Origin: a virus
Length of the DNA stretch: 31,764 nt
Virus record (IMG/VR): IMGVR_UViG_3300034524_000023
Location: 1 to 31,764 of that record
Strand: one strand, 5' to 3'
Each line of letters begins with the position of its first letter. Position 1 is the first letter of the stretch. The notes beneath the pieces are model-generated. The model saw only the letters and a program-made list of their open reading frames with translations. It did no database searches and had not been told where the DNA came from. Shown here one piece after another: positions 6,865 to 13,638 of this stretch. The position numbers were made by a program, and so were the translations under genes.

Positions 6865-7041
6865 AGAACCAGGGCAGAAAAAAACAACCCAATCGCCCGA
6901 TTAAGGTTGTTTGCGAGATAAAAACCACATCTATATATTATCACGTTCTGCCCTAAAAAACAACAAAATACCGAAGAAAGCAAGGTCTTTTAGTCCTCGT
7001 AATAGGTATTATCTTTACGACCACACCAAGGAGAGAGCGAG
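6865..7041. other. Structured intergenic region upstream of rep, candidate double-strand origin
   Basis: This 177-base gap contains several exact dyads. AGGGCAGAA at 6871-6879 pairs with 6946-6954 (9 bp) and encloses a hairpin whose 8-bp stem (6882-6889 with 6905-6912) continues into AATC/GATT around a GCCC loop. Downstream, TCGTAA (6997-7002) pairs with TTACGA (7015-7020) around a 12-base loop, overlapping a second dyad AATACC/GGTATT (6967-6972, 7005-7010). None has a T-tract like a terminator. Because the next gene is an HUH Rep, this may be the nicking origin, or a structured leader RNA. The nick site is not identified. Confidence 0.5.
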
Positions 7042-7791
7042 ATGTTATATAGAGAAAAAAGGATACACGCTGGGAAATATCTAGAGATAGAAATATACCC
7101 TATAAGTCCACAAGAAAGAAAGCATAGCAGAAAAAAGAAATTAAAAGAGTCTCGTAGAGAGCAGAAGAATTTGAATGATAAAAATGCTAAAAAAAAACTA
7201 CGGAGATTGATAAATAATAATTTTGACAACAAGGACCTTGCCCTCCACCTGACATTTGACAATGAGCATATCCCAAAAACAGAAGAGGAGGCTAAAAAAG
7301 AGGAGGTTAATTTTTTAAGAAGGGTGAAAAGGTATAGAAAGAAGAATGGGCTTGAAGAGCTTAAATACATATCGGTGATGGAGTACGTGGAAGGCAACCT
7401 TGAAGACAAAAGAACAAAAAAGAGAGTCCACCTGCATATGATCCTTAGTGGAATGGACAGGGACGAACTAGAAAAGCTTTGGGGGAAAGGAAGGGCAAAT
7501 GCAGACAGACTTCAACCTGATGAAAGTGGTTTTGAAGCGCTGGCAAGATATATCTCAAAAGACCCCAAAGGGAAAAAGAGATACTCAAGGTCAAAAAACT
7601 TAAAAGAGCCAGATATCAAAATCAATGATTTTAAATGGAGCAAAAGAAAAGTCGAAGAGATATCCAGGTGTCCAGAACACAGGGATCAATTTGAAAAACT
7701 ATATCCAGGATACATATTTACAGACTGCTCTGTGCAAGTAAATGAAATCAACGCAGCGCATTATATTGAAATAAAGATGAGGGGGAGCTGA
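7042..7791 (+). CDS. rep: HUH-family rolling-circle replication initiator
   Basis: A 249-residue endonuclease expected to nick one strand of the phage origin and start rolling-circle replication. Conserved Rep motifs appear in order: the first-strand motif LALHLTFDN (67-74), the metal-binding HUH motif RVHLHMIL with H130 and H132, and the catalytic YxxK motif ARYISKDP with Y170 and K173. After that comes a conserved basic segment and a C-terminal YPGYIFTDC region, as in Rep-like proteins of Bacillota phages. There is no helicase domain, so unwinding must come from the host. AAGGAG lies 8 bases before the ATG. It is the only recognisable replication initiator in the genome. Confidence 0.9.
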   Translation: MLYREKRIHAGKYLEIEIYPISPQERKHSRKKKLKESRREQKNLNDKNAKKKLRRLINNNFDNKDLALHLTFDNEHIPKTEEEAKKEEVNFLRRVKRYRKKNGLEELKYISVMEYVEGNLEDKRTKKRVHLHMILSGMDRDELEKLWGKGRANADRLQPDESGFEALARYISKDPKGKKRYSRSKNLKEPDIKINDFKWSKRKVEEISRCPEHRDQFEKLYPGYIFTDCSVQVNEINAAHYIEIKMRGS

Positions 7792-7802
7792 CAATCAGAT
7801 AT

Positions 7803-8150
7803 ATGATAATGCTGTTTATAACAATGGCCAATCTAAACAGCGCACCTATAGAGGTACCACCAGAACCGCCAAAAACATACGTGGTAGAGGCAACAGCGTA
7901 CTGCACATGCAGTAAGTGCACGCCAGGAAAAGGAATAACTGCATCCGGCACAGTACCAAAAGAAAATCATACGGTAGCTGCAGACTGGAGTGTTTTCCCT
8001 AAAGGAACGAAATTGGAATATGACGGAATAGTATACACAGTAGAAGACACTGGGTCGGCAATCAAAGGCGACAAGATAGATATTTACTTTAAGACACATA
8101 AAGAAGCATTGAATTTTGGAAGAAAAGATATAGAGGTGACAGAAAGATGA
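7803..8150 (+). CDS. 3D-domain cell-wall protein
   Basis: A 115-residue protein. A short hydrophobic N-terminus and a Pro-rich linker (IEVPPEPPK) precede a 3D domain at about residues 26-113. Its three signature aspartates lie in AADWSVFP, VEDTGSAI and GDKIDIYF, and TAYCTCSKCTPG is the usual first strand. 3D domains share the double-psi barrel of MltA-type lytic transglycosylases, so it probably cuts or binds peptidoglycan. The only strong Shine-Dalgarno (GGGGGAG) is 15 bases before this ATG, so the start may be non-canonical or coupled to the rep stop. Its place next to rep, not in the lysis module, is unusual. Confidence 0.87.
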   Translation: MIMLFITMANLNSAPIEVPPEPPKTYVVEATAYCTCSKCTPGKGITASGTVPKENHTVAADWSVFPKGTKLEYDGIVYTVEDTGSAIKGDKIDIYFKTHKEALNFGRKDIEVTER

Positions 8151-8311
8151 TAGAGGGAAAAGAATTGAAATATAATTATTTGCTACAAAGAAAAAAAGGT
8201 CGAGAGTGGGAAGACATGTGCATGGGAAATGATTTAAAGGCACTTAAAAGTTTGATACCGAAAAAATCCACCAAAAGCAACTACAGGATTGTGGAGAAAA
8301 AGAATGTATAA
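8147..8311 (+). CDS. 54-residue hypothetical protein
   Basis: An ATG overlaps the stop of the 3D gene (ATGA), giving a basic 54-residue frame with no recognised motif. It overlaps the next gene by 8 bases. The ATGA coupling and lack of any other gene in the interval support it. Confidence 0.55.
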   Translation: MIEGKELKYNYLLQRKKGREWEDMCMGNDLKALKSLIPKKSTKSNYRIVEKKNV

Positions 8312-8669
8312 GTCATGCTATATTTGTGGAGAAACTTACGGTATAGAGGAACACCATGTTTACGAGGGTAGAGGACGGAGGAAGTTGAGCGACAAGTACG
8401 GTATGGTCGTTGACTTATGCAACAAACATCATAAAGGTTCGAATGACTCTGCGCACTTCAATTCAGATATCAACCTTAAACTAAAATGCATCTTTCAGGA
8501 AGTTTTTGAAGCCCAATATGACAAAGAAACCTTTATCAAAACTTTTGGCCAAGATTACATAGAAAAAGCAAAACACAGAGGAGAGGATAATCCCATGCTA
8601 AAAGATTTTGAAGATCTCTGTAGAGGAGCAAGGCAGAAAAACATATGGATACAGGAGGCTAGCGAATGA
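8304..8669 (+). CDS. HNH-like zinc protein
   Basis: A 121-residue protein. CYICGE at residues 5-10, then EEHHVYEG near 16, VDLCNKHHKG near 37 and SAHFN give the C-C / HH / C-HH / H layout of phage HNH-like endonucleases. A helical tail follows. Related small HNH proteins in phage early operons are thought to act in recombination or as nucleases. The ATG at 8304 follows GGAG by 8 bases; an in-frame TTG at 8289 has no ribosome binding site. Confidence 0.8.
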   Translation: MYKSCYICGETYGIEEHHVYEGRGRRKLSDKYGMVVDLCNKHHKGSNDSAHFNSDINLKLKCIFQEVFEAQYDKETFIKTFGQDYIEKAKHRGEDNPMLKDFEDLCRGARQKNIWIQEASE

Positions 8670-8839
8670 GCATTGAAAAAGAAGCAGAAGTATATAAGCT
8701 ATACTGCGATGTGTGCGGAGAAAACGAAGAGTTTCCAACATTTACAGATGCAGTTAAATACAAAAAACCTAACGGGTGGGAATCAAAGCATCAAAATGAT
8801 GAATGGTTTGATATATGTGAGGAGTGCTTAAATGGCTAA
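8666..8839 (+). CDS. 57-residue zinc-ribbon protein
   Basis: An ATG preceded by AGGAGG opens a 57-residue frame with paired CDVCGE and CEEC motifs, a classical small zinc ribbon. It overlaps the genes on both sides by a few bases. Function unknown. Confidence 0.62.
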   Translation: MSIEKEAEVYKLYCDVCGENEEFPTFTDAVKYKKPNGWESKHQNDEWFDICEECLNG

Positions 8840-9116
8840 AACAAAAAGAAGAAAACCACAGACATTCTCTGAACCATACGTAAAAAAGATTCGAAAGAAA
8901 GAAAGGGAAAAAGCTGTAGAAGATTTCTATACAGGAATGATATGCATATATGCTATGGCCCTGCATGACACTTTTGGTTTTGGGAAAAAGAGAATAGAAA
9001 AAGTAAGCATGAGAGTAAAAGAACTATTTGAGGGATTGGAAAGCGGAGAAATATCGAGTAAAGAAGTTGAAAGAGTGGTCAAAGAAGAATTGGATTTAGA
9101 ATATGAACTCAGATAA
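8832..9116 (+). CDS. Hypothetical helical phage protein
   Basis: A 94-residue, strongly charged protein with a basic N-terminus (MAKTKRRKPQTF) and long helices. A central DFYTGMICIYAMALHDTFGFGKKRI segment matches a pattern I have seen in early-region phage proteins of unknown role. GAGGAG precedes the ATG, which overlaps the preceding stop. Confidence 0.75.
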   Translation: MAKTKRRKPQTFSEPYVKKIRKKEREKAVEDFYTGMICIYAMALHDTFGFGKKRIEKVSMRVKELFEGLESGEISSKEVERVVKEELDLEYELR

Positions 9117-9128
9117 CAGGAGGAAAGT

Positions 9129-9536
9129 ATGAATAAAGTGAATTTGATAGGAAGATTAACAAAAGACATAGAGGTGCGATACACAGTCAAAGGCACGGCG
9201 GTAGCGAGCTTTACATTGGCAGTGAAAAGAAGATTTAAACAGGAAGGACAGCCGGATGCAGACTTTATAAGCTGCACAGCGTGGGGAAATCTTGGAGAGA
9301 ATGCTGCAAAATATGTCGGGAAAGGAAGTCAAGTAGGTATAAACGGAAGGATACAGGTAAGCACATATGAGACCAACGAAGGCAAAAAGAGATGGGTAAC
9401 CGAAGTAGTAGCGGAAGAGATTGAATTCTTAAGCTCCAAAAAGCAAGAAGGAACCAATCCGGCAAAAGATGACTACGGAATGCCCCTAGATGACTTTATG
9501 CCTATGGATGAAGAAGAGGGAGACCTTCCGTTTTGA
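9129..9536 (+). CDS. ssb: Single-stranded DNA-binding protein
   Basis: A 135-residue SSB. The OB-fold occupies residues 1-105: MNKVNLIGRLTKDIEVRYT, then ASFTLAVKRRF, DFISCTAWG and GRIQVSTYE. A short linker leads to the acidic tip ending DLPF that recruits host replication and repair proteins. It would coat the single-stranded intermediate made by the upstream HUH Rep. AGGAGG is 6 bases before the ATG. Confidence 0.97.
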   Translation: MNKVNLIGRLTKDIEVRYTVKGTAVASFTLAVKRRFKQEGQPDADFISCTAWGNLGENAAKYVGKGSQVGINGRIQVSTYETNEGKKRWVTEVVAEEIEFLSSKKQEGTNPAKDDYGMPLDDFMPMDEEEGDLPF

Positions 9537-9550
9537 AAGGAGAATAAAAA

Positions 9551-9646
9551 ATGCTTATAGCAGGTTTTTGGATGATGATGGGCGGATTGATAGGTGTAAG
9601 TTGGATGTGTTTGTTTCAAATAGGTAAAAAAGATGAGCAAGTTTGA
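9551..9646 (+). CDS. DUF3789-like membrane mini-protein
   Basis: A 31-residue frame with one membrane span (GFWMMMGGLIGVSWMCLFQIG) and a short charged tail, preceded by AGGAG. The MxGGxxGVxxMCLxQ pattern and the length match the DUF3789 family of tiny phage membrane proteins. Function unknown. Confidence 0.62.
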   Translation: MLIAGFWMMMGGLIGVSWMCLFQIGKKDEQV

Positions 9647-9974
9647 CTATATGATTTTTGCAGATACAGAAGGGGGAAACGCAGAATTTGTGATGCACGG
9701 GAAAAGATTTGACAAAAACCAGTGTCTTAAAATATTTGAAAATGAAATGAAAAAGCCATTAAAAGACAAAGGATATCGAAAACCTGAAATAGAAGATGTA
9801 ATAGCTCAAAGAGCAAGATTCTACGTAAAAGCCCCTAAAGGGAGTCACATAAAAACAGATAAAGGCTTTTATTCTTACTCGGGTGAAGGAAGGGGAACTT
9901 TCCCGGTATGGGTTATAGCAATAGAGGATCTAAAGATAGAGGAGGGCATAAATGACAACGTCAATACATTTTGA
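9633..9974 (+). CDS. Hypothetical early protein
   Basis: A 113-residue alpha/beta protein (FDYMIFADTEGGNAEFVMHG, then GYRKPEIEDVIAQRARFYVKAP). It has no family I recognise. The ATG overlaps the preceding mini-gene, with only AGGT as a weak ribosome binding site, so coupling is likely. Confidence 0.72.
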   Translation: MSKFDYMIFADTEGGNAEFVMHGKRFDKNQCLKIFENEMKKPLKDKGYRKPEIEDVIAQRARFYVKAPKGSHIKTDKGFYSYSGEGRGTFPVWVIAIEDLKIEEGINDNVNTF

Positions 9975-10125
9975 ATACAACGAAGAAGAAAAATACTATG
10001 CTTGTGGAATGAAAGTAGATGGACAATGGATACCCAGGTGTAGCGGACTGGATAAGGACAGAGTATTTAAAAGATTTATAGAGGACTTGGAGCAGTTAGA
10101 AAGAGAAGGGAGATATAACAAATGA
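9952..10125 (+). CDS. 57-residue hypothetical protein
   Basis: An ATG preceded by GGAGGG opens a 57-residue frame with a beta-rich start (SIHFEYNEEEKYYACGMKVDG) and a helical end. Its stop overlaps the start of the ParB-like gene (ATGA). Confidence 0.6.
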   Translation: MTTSIHFEYNEEEKYYACGMKVDGQWIPRCSGLDKDRVFKRFIEDLEQLEREGRYNK

Positions 10126-11444
10126 TTGTCAATATACCGGTTGAAAAAATAGAGGGACACCCACAGAATCCCAGGAAAGACCTAGGGGATCTTACTGAAT
10201 TGGCTGAAAGCATAAAGCAAAACGGAATACTGCAAAACTTAACAGTAGTGCCATGGTTTTCAGAGATTACAGGAGTAGGTGCAGATGATCCGGTACAGCA
10301 AGAAAGATTAGGTTACATAGTGGTTATTGGCCACAGGAGACTAGCGGCGGCAAAACTTGCAGGACTGAAAGATGTACCTTGTATCATATCTGACATGGAT
10401 AAAAAGAAACAGCTAGGAACGATGCTTACAGAAAATATGCAAAGAAGTGATTTGACAGTATACGAACAAGCCCAAGGCTTCCAGATGATGCTTGATATAG
10501 GAGAGAAAATTGAAGATATCACAGAAAAGACTGGATTTTCGAAAAGCACTGTACGAAGAAGAGTAAAGCTGTTAGAACTAGATCAAAAAAAGTTTAAAGA
10601 ATCAGTAAAGCGTGGCGCCACTTTAATGGACTATGCAGAGATTGAAAAAATAAAAGATATTGAAAAAAGAAATGAAGTTTTAGAGAAAGTAGGGACATCA
10701 AACTTTCAATGGGAACTTAAAAGAGCACTAGATGCGGAGCAGAGAGAAAAACAACTAGAAAGCATAGCAAAGGAATTAGATCAGTTTGCCCAAAGAGTAG
10801 AGGAAATAGGATCTAATTTTAAAAAAGTAGGAGGTTATTTTTATGATTACAAAGGGGGAATTGAAAAACCCAAAAACAAGAATAAGTATTTTTATATACA
10901 TAGAGGCTATAGCGTAGATATATACGAAGAAGACCCAGATTACTTTAAAAAATTAGAAGAAGAACAAACTGAAAATGAAAAAGAAAGAGAAAAAACAAAA
11001 GAAAGATGTAAAGAATTAAGAGAACTCCATAATCAGGCAAGATATTTAAGAAAACAATTTATATTTAAAGTGTCGAATACAGATGCAAAAAACAACATGG
11101 GAATAATAGTTGAAAAAATGATATCAAACATGTGGAGAAAATATTATGTAAGCCTTGATGACGAAGACATAATTGAAATATTTGAGCTTCATAACAAACA
11201 AGATGAAATCGAATTTGAAATGTTTAAAGAAAAACTGAGGCAACAACCGGAAAAAACAATCTTACTAACAACCTACAAGCAATTAGACGGAGAAAGAGAA
11301 GAATATTGGTATTATGAAGGAAAATACAAAGAGAACACAAGTCTCGACCAAGCATATGAGCTGCTTGAAGCCCTTGGATATCAAATATCAGACGAAGAGA
11401 TAGCAATGAAAAACGGAACTCACGCAGCATATAAAAAGGAATAG
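10122..11444 (+). CDS. ParB/Spo0J-like protein with long C-terminal extension
   Basis: A 440-residue protein. Residues 1-112 are a ParB N-terminal domain with GHRRLAA (70-76), in the position of the GERR nucleotide-binding box, and TENMQRSDL (103-111). Residues 127-150 form the ParB HTH (TEKTGFSKSTVRRRVKLLEL). The last roughly 240 residues are charged, coiled-coil and unlike ParB dimer domains. ParB proteins bind CTP and load onto parS-like sites. Here there is no ParA, so the role may be replication, DNA protection or regulation more than partition. It overlaps the upstream gene by 4 bases. Confidence 0.9.
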   Translation: MIVNIPVEKIEGHPQNPRKDLGDLTELAESIKQNGILQNLTVVPWFSEITGVGADDPVQQERLGYIVVIGHRRLAAAKLAGLKDVPCIISDMDKKKQLGTMLTENMQRSDLTVYEQAQGFQMMLDIGEKIEDITEKTGFSKSTVRRRVKLLELDQKKFKESVKRGATLMDYAEIEKIKDIEKRNEVLEKVGTSNFQWELKRALDAEQREKQLESIAKELDQFAQRVEEIGSNFKKVGGYFYDYKGGIEKPKNKNKYFYIHRGYSVDIYEEDPDYFKKLEEEQTENEKEREKTKERCKELRELHNQARYLRKQFIFKVSNTDAKNNMGIIVEKMISNMWRKYYVSLDDEDIIEIFELHNKQDEIEFEMFKEKLRQQPEKTILLTTYKQLDGEREEYWYYEGKYKENTSLDQAYELLEALGYQISDEEIAMKNGTHAAYKKE

Positions 11445-11454
11445 AGGTGCAAAA

Positions 11455-11598
11455 ATGCAATATATTATTTACGGAAAAGCAAAAAACAAAGAAGATGATA
11501 TAAACATACACTGCCACGACTTAGACGATATGCTGACATATCGTGATGAGATGATTAAACAGGGATATAGCTGTAAAGTTGAGGAGGATGAAAGATGA
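11455..11598 (+). CDS. 47-residue hypothetical protein
   Basis: An ATG 6 bases after GAGGTG starts a 47-residue frame (MQYIIYGKAKN, ending CKVEEDER) whose stop overlaps the next ATG. No recognised family. Confidence 0.55.
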   Translation: MQYIIYGKAKNKEDDINIHCHDLDDMLTYRDEMIKQGYSCKVEEDER

Positions 11599-11869
11599 GC
11601 GCAAAATCAAAATCAAGAGGTCATAACATAGAGTTTGACACTAAAGACAAATAGCATATGTTTATGCACACCATCTAGGAGAGATATACCTATCTGATAA
11701 ATTGATACCAGGAGAAGATCTGTATTGTGAAATATGCGTTGATTCAGATGTTTATCTAGGCAAAGTGAAAAATAAAAGAGAATTAAGAAACTTGATAGAA
11801 AGACAAAGAAAGTACACGAAAGAATATACAGAGAAAATAGTAAAAAGTTCAGAATTAGAAGGGGATTGA
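11595..11869 (+). pseudogene. Frameshifted small phage gene
   Basis: A good ribosome binding site (GAGGAGG, 7-base spacing) opens ATG at 11595, but the frame stops at TAG 11652-11654 after 19 codons (MSAKSKSRGHNIEFDTKDK). The -1 frame then stays open to TGA 11867-11869 for 72 codons and has no start codon near the join. Adding one A to the AAA run at 11649-11651 restores a continuous protein of about 91 residues reading DTKDKIAYVYAHHLGE across the join. The SRGH-I-F opening resembles short phage proteins. Either the gene is broken or one base is missing from the assembly; no standard slippery site is present. Confidence 0.65.
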
Positions 11870-11875
11870 TTACAG

Positions 11876-11992
11876 ATGCTTAGATGCGAAACAGCAATAG
11901 GCGACTTCTGCGAAGTAAATGGAAAACCATGCGACAGGTCAAGCTGTGAGGACTGCGATCTAATTTATATCGAGGACGGGAGCGGAGATTGA
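11876..11992 (+). CDS. 38-residue cysteine-rich peptide
   Basis: A short frame with five cysteines (C4, C12, C19, C24, C27) in an acidic context (CEDCDLIYIEDGSGD), suggesting a metal-binding mini-protein. The ribosome binding site is distant (AAGGGG about 11 bases upstream), which lowers confidence. Confidence 0.45.
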   Translation: MLRCETAIGDFCEVNGKPCDRSSCEDCDLIYIEDGSGD

Positions 11993-11994
11993 TA

Positions 11995-12285
11995 ATGAGG
12001 AAAGAAACCTATGAAAAAGCATTTATTCTTTGGGGAGAACACAAACAATTAGCAGTGGCCATAGAGGAGCTAGCAGAGTTACAAAAAGAAATTTGCAAAC
12101 ATATAAGAAATAGATTCTCAAACATAGAAAAAATTGCAGAAGAAACTGCAGATGCAAAGATAATGATTGAACAGATAGAGTGGTTCTTTAACATAAAAAA
12201 TGAAGTGGAAAAAATAAAAGAAAAAAAGTTAGAAAGGCTACAAAACAGAATTCTTGCAAAGGAGATAGAAGATGCTAAAAGATAA
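11995..12285 (+). CDS. MazG-like nucleotide pyrophosphohydrolase
   Basis: A 96-residue all-alpha protein. EELAELQKEICKHIR at about residues 24-38 and EETADAKIMIEQI near 54-66 give the ExxE and ExxD pairs that bind Mg2+ in MazG/dUTPase-like pyrophosphohydrolases. Such phage enzymes hydrolyse NTPs, dNTPs or alarmones during infection. The ATG at 11995 has CGGAG 8 bases upstream; a TTG two codons earlier lies within the preceding gene. Confidence 0.83.
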   Translation: MRKETYEKAFILWGEHKQLAVAIEELAELQKEICKHIRNRFSNIEKIAEETADAKIMIEQIEWFFNIKNEVEKIKEKKLERLQNRILAKEIEDAKR

Positions 12286-12670
12286 GATAGTGGATGCAGA
12301 AGATAAATTAAGAAAAGCATGTCTTGTTGGAGGATTAAAGGATACCTTTTATGCAGGTGGATATCCACTGATGATAGAGCTAAGTCATGCAGAAGAAGAA
12401 CCGGATCAGGTCAAGATGCCGATTGTAAGTAAAGAGATCGACCCTTATATGAAAATAAAACTGATATTCAAAGATGATCTAAAAATACAAACAGAAGGGG
12501 ATATAACTATAGACGATGATGTCTTGAGCAAAATCAAAAGATGTGCCAAAAACCTGCACTATCTCTACCTGCAGTTTTATCACCAGGAAGCCATGTTTAA
12601 ACGGTTTAAATATGCCAATGTAGAAACAGGTGAAGTTGTTGAAAAAGAGACAGAAGATAATACCAAATGA
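12272..12670 (+). CDS. Hypothetical phage protein
   Basis: A 132-residue protein with a beta-rich central part (YPLMIELSHAEEE, then YMKIKLIFKDDLKIQTEGDITID) and a helical C-terminus (LSKIKRCAKNLHYLYLQFYHQEAM). AAGGAG precedes the ATG, and the gene overlaps the MazG-like gene by 14 bases. No family recognised. Confidence 0.78.
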   Translation: MLKDKIVDAEDKLRKACLVGGLKDTFYAGGYPLMIELSHAEEEPDQVKMPIVSKEIDPYMKIKLIFKDDLKIQTEGDITIDDDVLSKIKRCAKNLHYLYLQFYHQEAMFKRFKYANVETGEVVEKETEDNTK

Positions 12671-12782
12671 AAAAACTCAAAGGCTTATCTGTGAATATCA
12701 AGAAAAAAACGGAAAGTGTGTAATAATTAAAAACCAGTGCAAAGAAGCTGAAAAGTGCAAGTATAAAATTGACAAGAGGTGA
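12639..12782 (+). CDS. Possible 47-residue Cys-containing peptide
   Basis: Read from a TTG 8 bases after AGGTG, an open frame runs to TGA at 12780-12782 with Cys in LICEYQ, GKCVII, NQCKEAEKCKY and a basic end. It fills the gap before the next gene and overlaps the previous one by 32 bases. The non-ATG start and small size leave it uncertain. Confidence 0.35.
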   Translation: MKKRQKIIPNEKTQRLICEYQEKNGKCVIIKNQCKEAEKCKYKIDKR

Positions 12783-12785
12783 AGC

Positions 12786-13112
12786 ATGAAAATATACCTA
12801 GCGGGGAAAATAAGCGGAGACAACAATTACAGAGAGAAATTCAAAGCGGCAGCCAAAAAAATAAAAGAACAAGGATTTACTGTCATGAACCCGGCAGTTA
12901 TGCCAGATGGTTTTGAGTATGAAGAGTACATGAAAATATGCTTTGCTATGATAGACATATGCCAAGCAGTGTGTCTACTCCCCGATTGGAGGGAATCTCC
13001 AGGGGCAATAAGGGAAAAAGAGAAAGCTAAAAGAAGTAATAAACACATATTTTATCTGCACGAAAAAAATGGAGAATATGAGATGAGAACAAAACCACAA
13101 GGGGGATATTAA
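12786..13112 (+). CDS. DUF4406 / nucleoside 2-deoxyribosyltransferase-like protein
   Basis: A 108-residue Rossmann-like protein. MKIYLAGKISGDNNYREKF is the typical start, followed by VMNPAVMP, a MKICFAMIDICQAVCLLPDW strand and the SPGAIREKEKA helix. The family is related to nucleoside 2-deoxyribosyltransferases, so a role in nucleotide salvage or base exchange is plausible but unproven. GAGGTG lies 4 bases before the ATG. Confidence 0.87.
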   Translation: MKIYLAGKISGDNNYREKFKAAAKKIKEQGFTVMNPAVMPDGFEYEEYMKICFAMIDICQAVCLLPDWRESPGAIREKEKAKRSNKHIFYLHEKNGEYEMRTKPQGGY

Positions 13113-13528
13113 TGATTGAGCGCAGAAATTTTAAGAAACTAGAGTACCACCTTTTCAACTATCATGAAATACTCAACGAGATAAACGACTTAAGAAATGA
13201 CATCATAGAGGCATCACCAAAACCACCAGACGGGATGCCAAAAGGAAACAACATATCAGACCCGACGGGTTCAAAGGCGATAAGTCTTGAAAGAGTAGAG
13301 GGAGATATAAAGTGGTTAACAGCTATAGAGGAACTTGTAGAGGTATATAAGAAGACAAACAAGCATAATCTTTTAAACTTAATACGACTGCATTACTTTG
13401 AAAAGAAGAATCGCATAGAGGTACTGAGGGGGCTGTGCTGCGAAAGATCCACATTCTACGAATGGCGAAAAAAGATAGTGACAGACCTAGCATTAAAGGC
13501 TGCATGCAAGGGGCTAGTAAAATTTTAA
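13112..13528 (+). CDS. ArpU/RinA-type late transcription activator
   Basis: A 138-residue regulator. After a helical N-terminus, residues 68-138 form a sigma-region-4-like domain: WLTAIEELVEVYKKT, then LIRLHYFEKKNRIEVLRGL and the recognition helix CCERSTFYEWRKKIVTDLA. Proteins of this type activate late packaging and structural genes in Gram-positive phages. It is the last early gene and lies directly before the putative late promoter. The ATG overlaps the upstream stop and is preceded by GGGGG. Confidence 0.87.
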   Translation: MIERRNFKKLEYHLFNYHEILNEINDLRNDIIEASPKPPDGMPKGNNISDPTGSKAISLERVEGDIKWLTAIEELVEVYKKTNKHNLLNLIRLHYFEKKNRIEVLRGLCCERSTFYEWRKKIVTDLALKAACKGLVKF

Positions 13529-13567
13529 AAAGTCCAGGACTTTTTGTATATAAAAACGTGGTATGAT
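13527..13567 (+). promoter_or_regulatory. Putative activator-dependent late promoter
   Basis: AAAAAGTCC (13527-13535) and GGACTTTTT (13537-13545) form a perfect 9-base dyad around one A. An extended -10, TGG then TATGAT (13562-13567), follows without a good -35. The dyad centre falls at about -38 from the expected start, replacing the -35, the geometry of an activator site. The ArpU/RinA-like protein just upstream is the obvious candidate. An alternative is that the dyad is a weak terminator of the early operon. Confidence 0.6.
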
Positions 13568-13611
13568 GATAATGTAAAAAAGTATAAATAAATTTGTAGA
13601 GAGGCTCCTCG

Positions 13612-13638
13612 ATGAGCAAAAGAAAACAGATCTTATAA
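13612..13638 (+). CDS. Possible 8-codon leader peptide
   Basis: ATG 7 bases after AGAGAGG starts a frame reading MSKRKQIL before TAA. Its last codons lie in the 5' arm of the following terminator, so its translation could influence termination. Too short to be sure. Confidence 0.25.
   Translation: MSKRKQIL

Noticed and set aside
6871-6957. Intrinsic terminator upstream of rep
   Set aside because: The stems are long, but neither strand shows a T-tract after the stem, so termination is not supported.
6967-7020. Exact match to a known rolling-circle nick site (pC194, phiX174 or CRESS type)
   Set aside because: Only partial AT-rich resemblance (TATTAT); not enough to name a nick site.
11595-11654. 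Independent 19-residue peptide
   Set aside because: The continuous -1 frame directly downstream with no start makes a broken longer gene more likely.
11640-11656. Programmed frameshift at 11.65 kb
   Set aside because: GAC AAA TAG does not form an X_XXY_YYZ heptamer and no stable hairpin follows.
12668-12724. 18-codon frame starting ATG AAA AAA
   Set aside because: No ribosome binding site; the overlapping TTG-started Cys-containing frame is a better reading.
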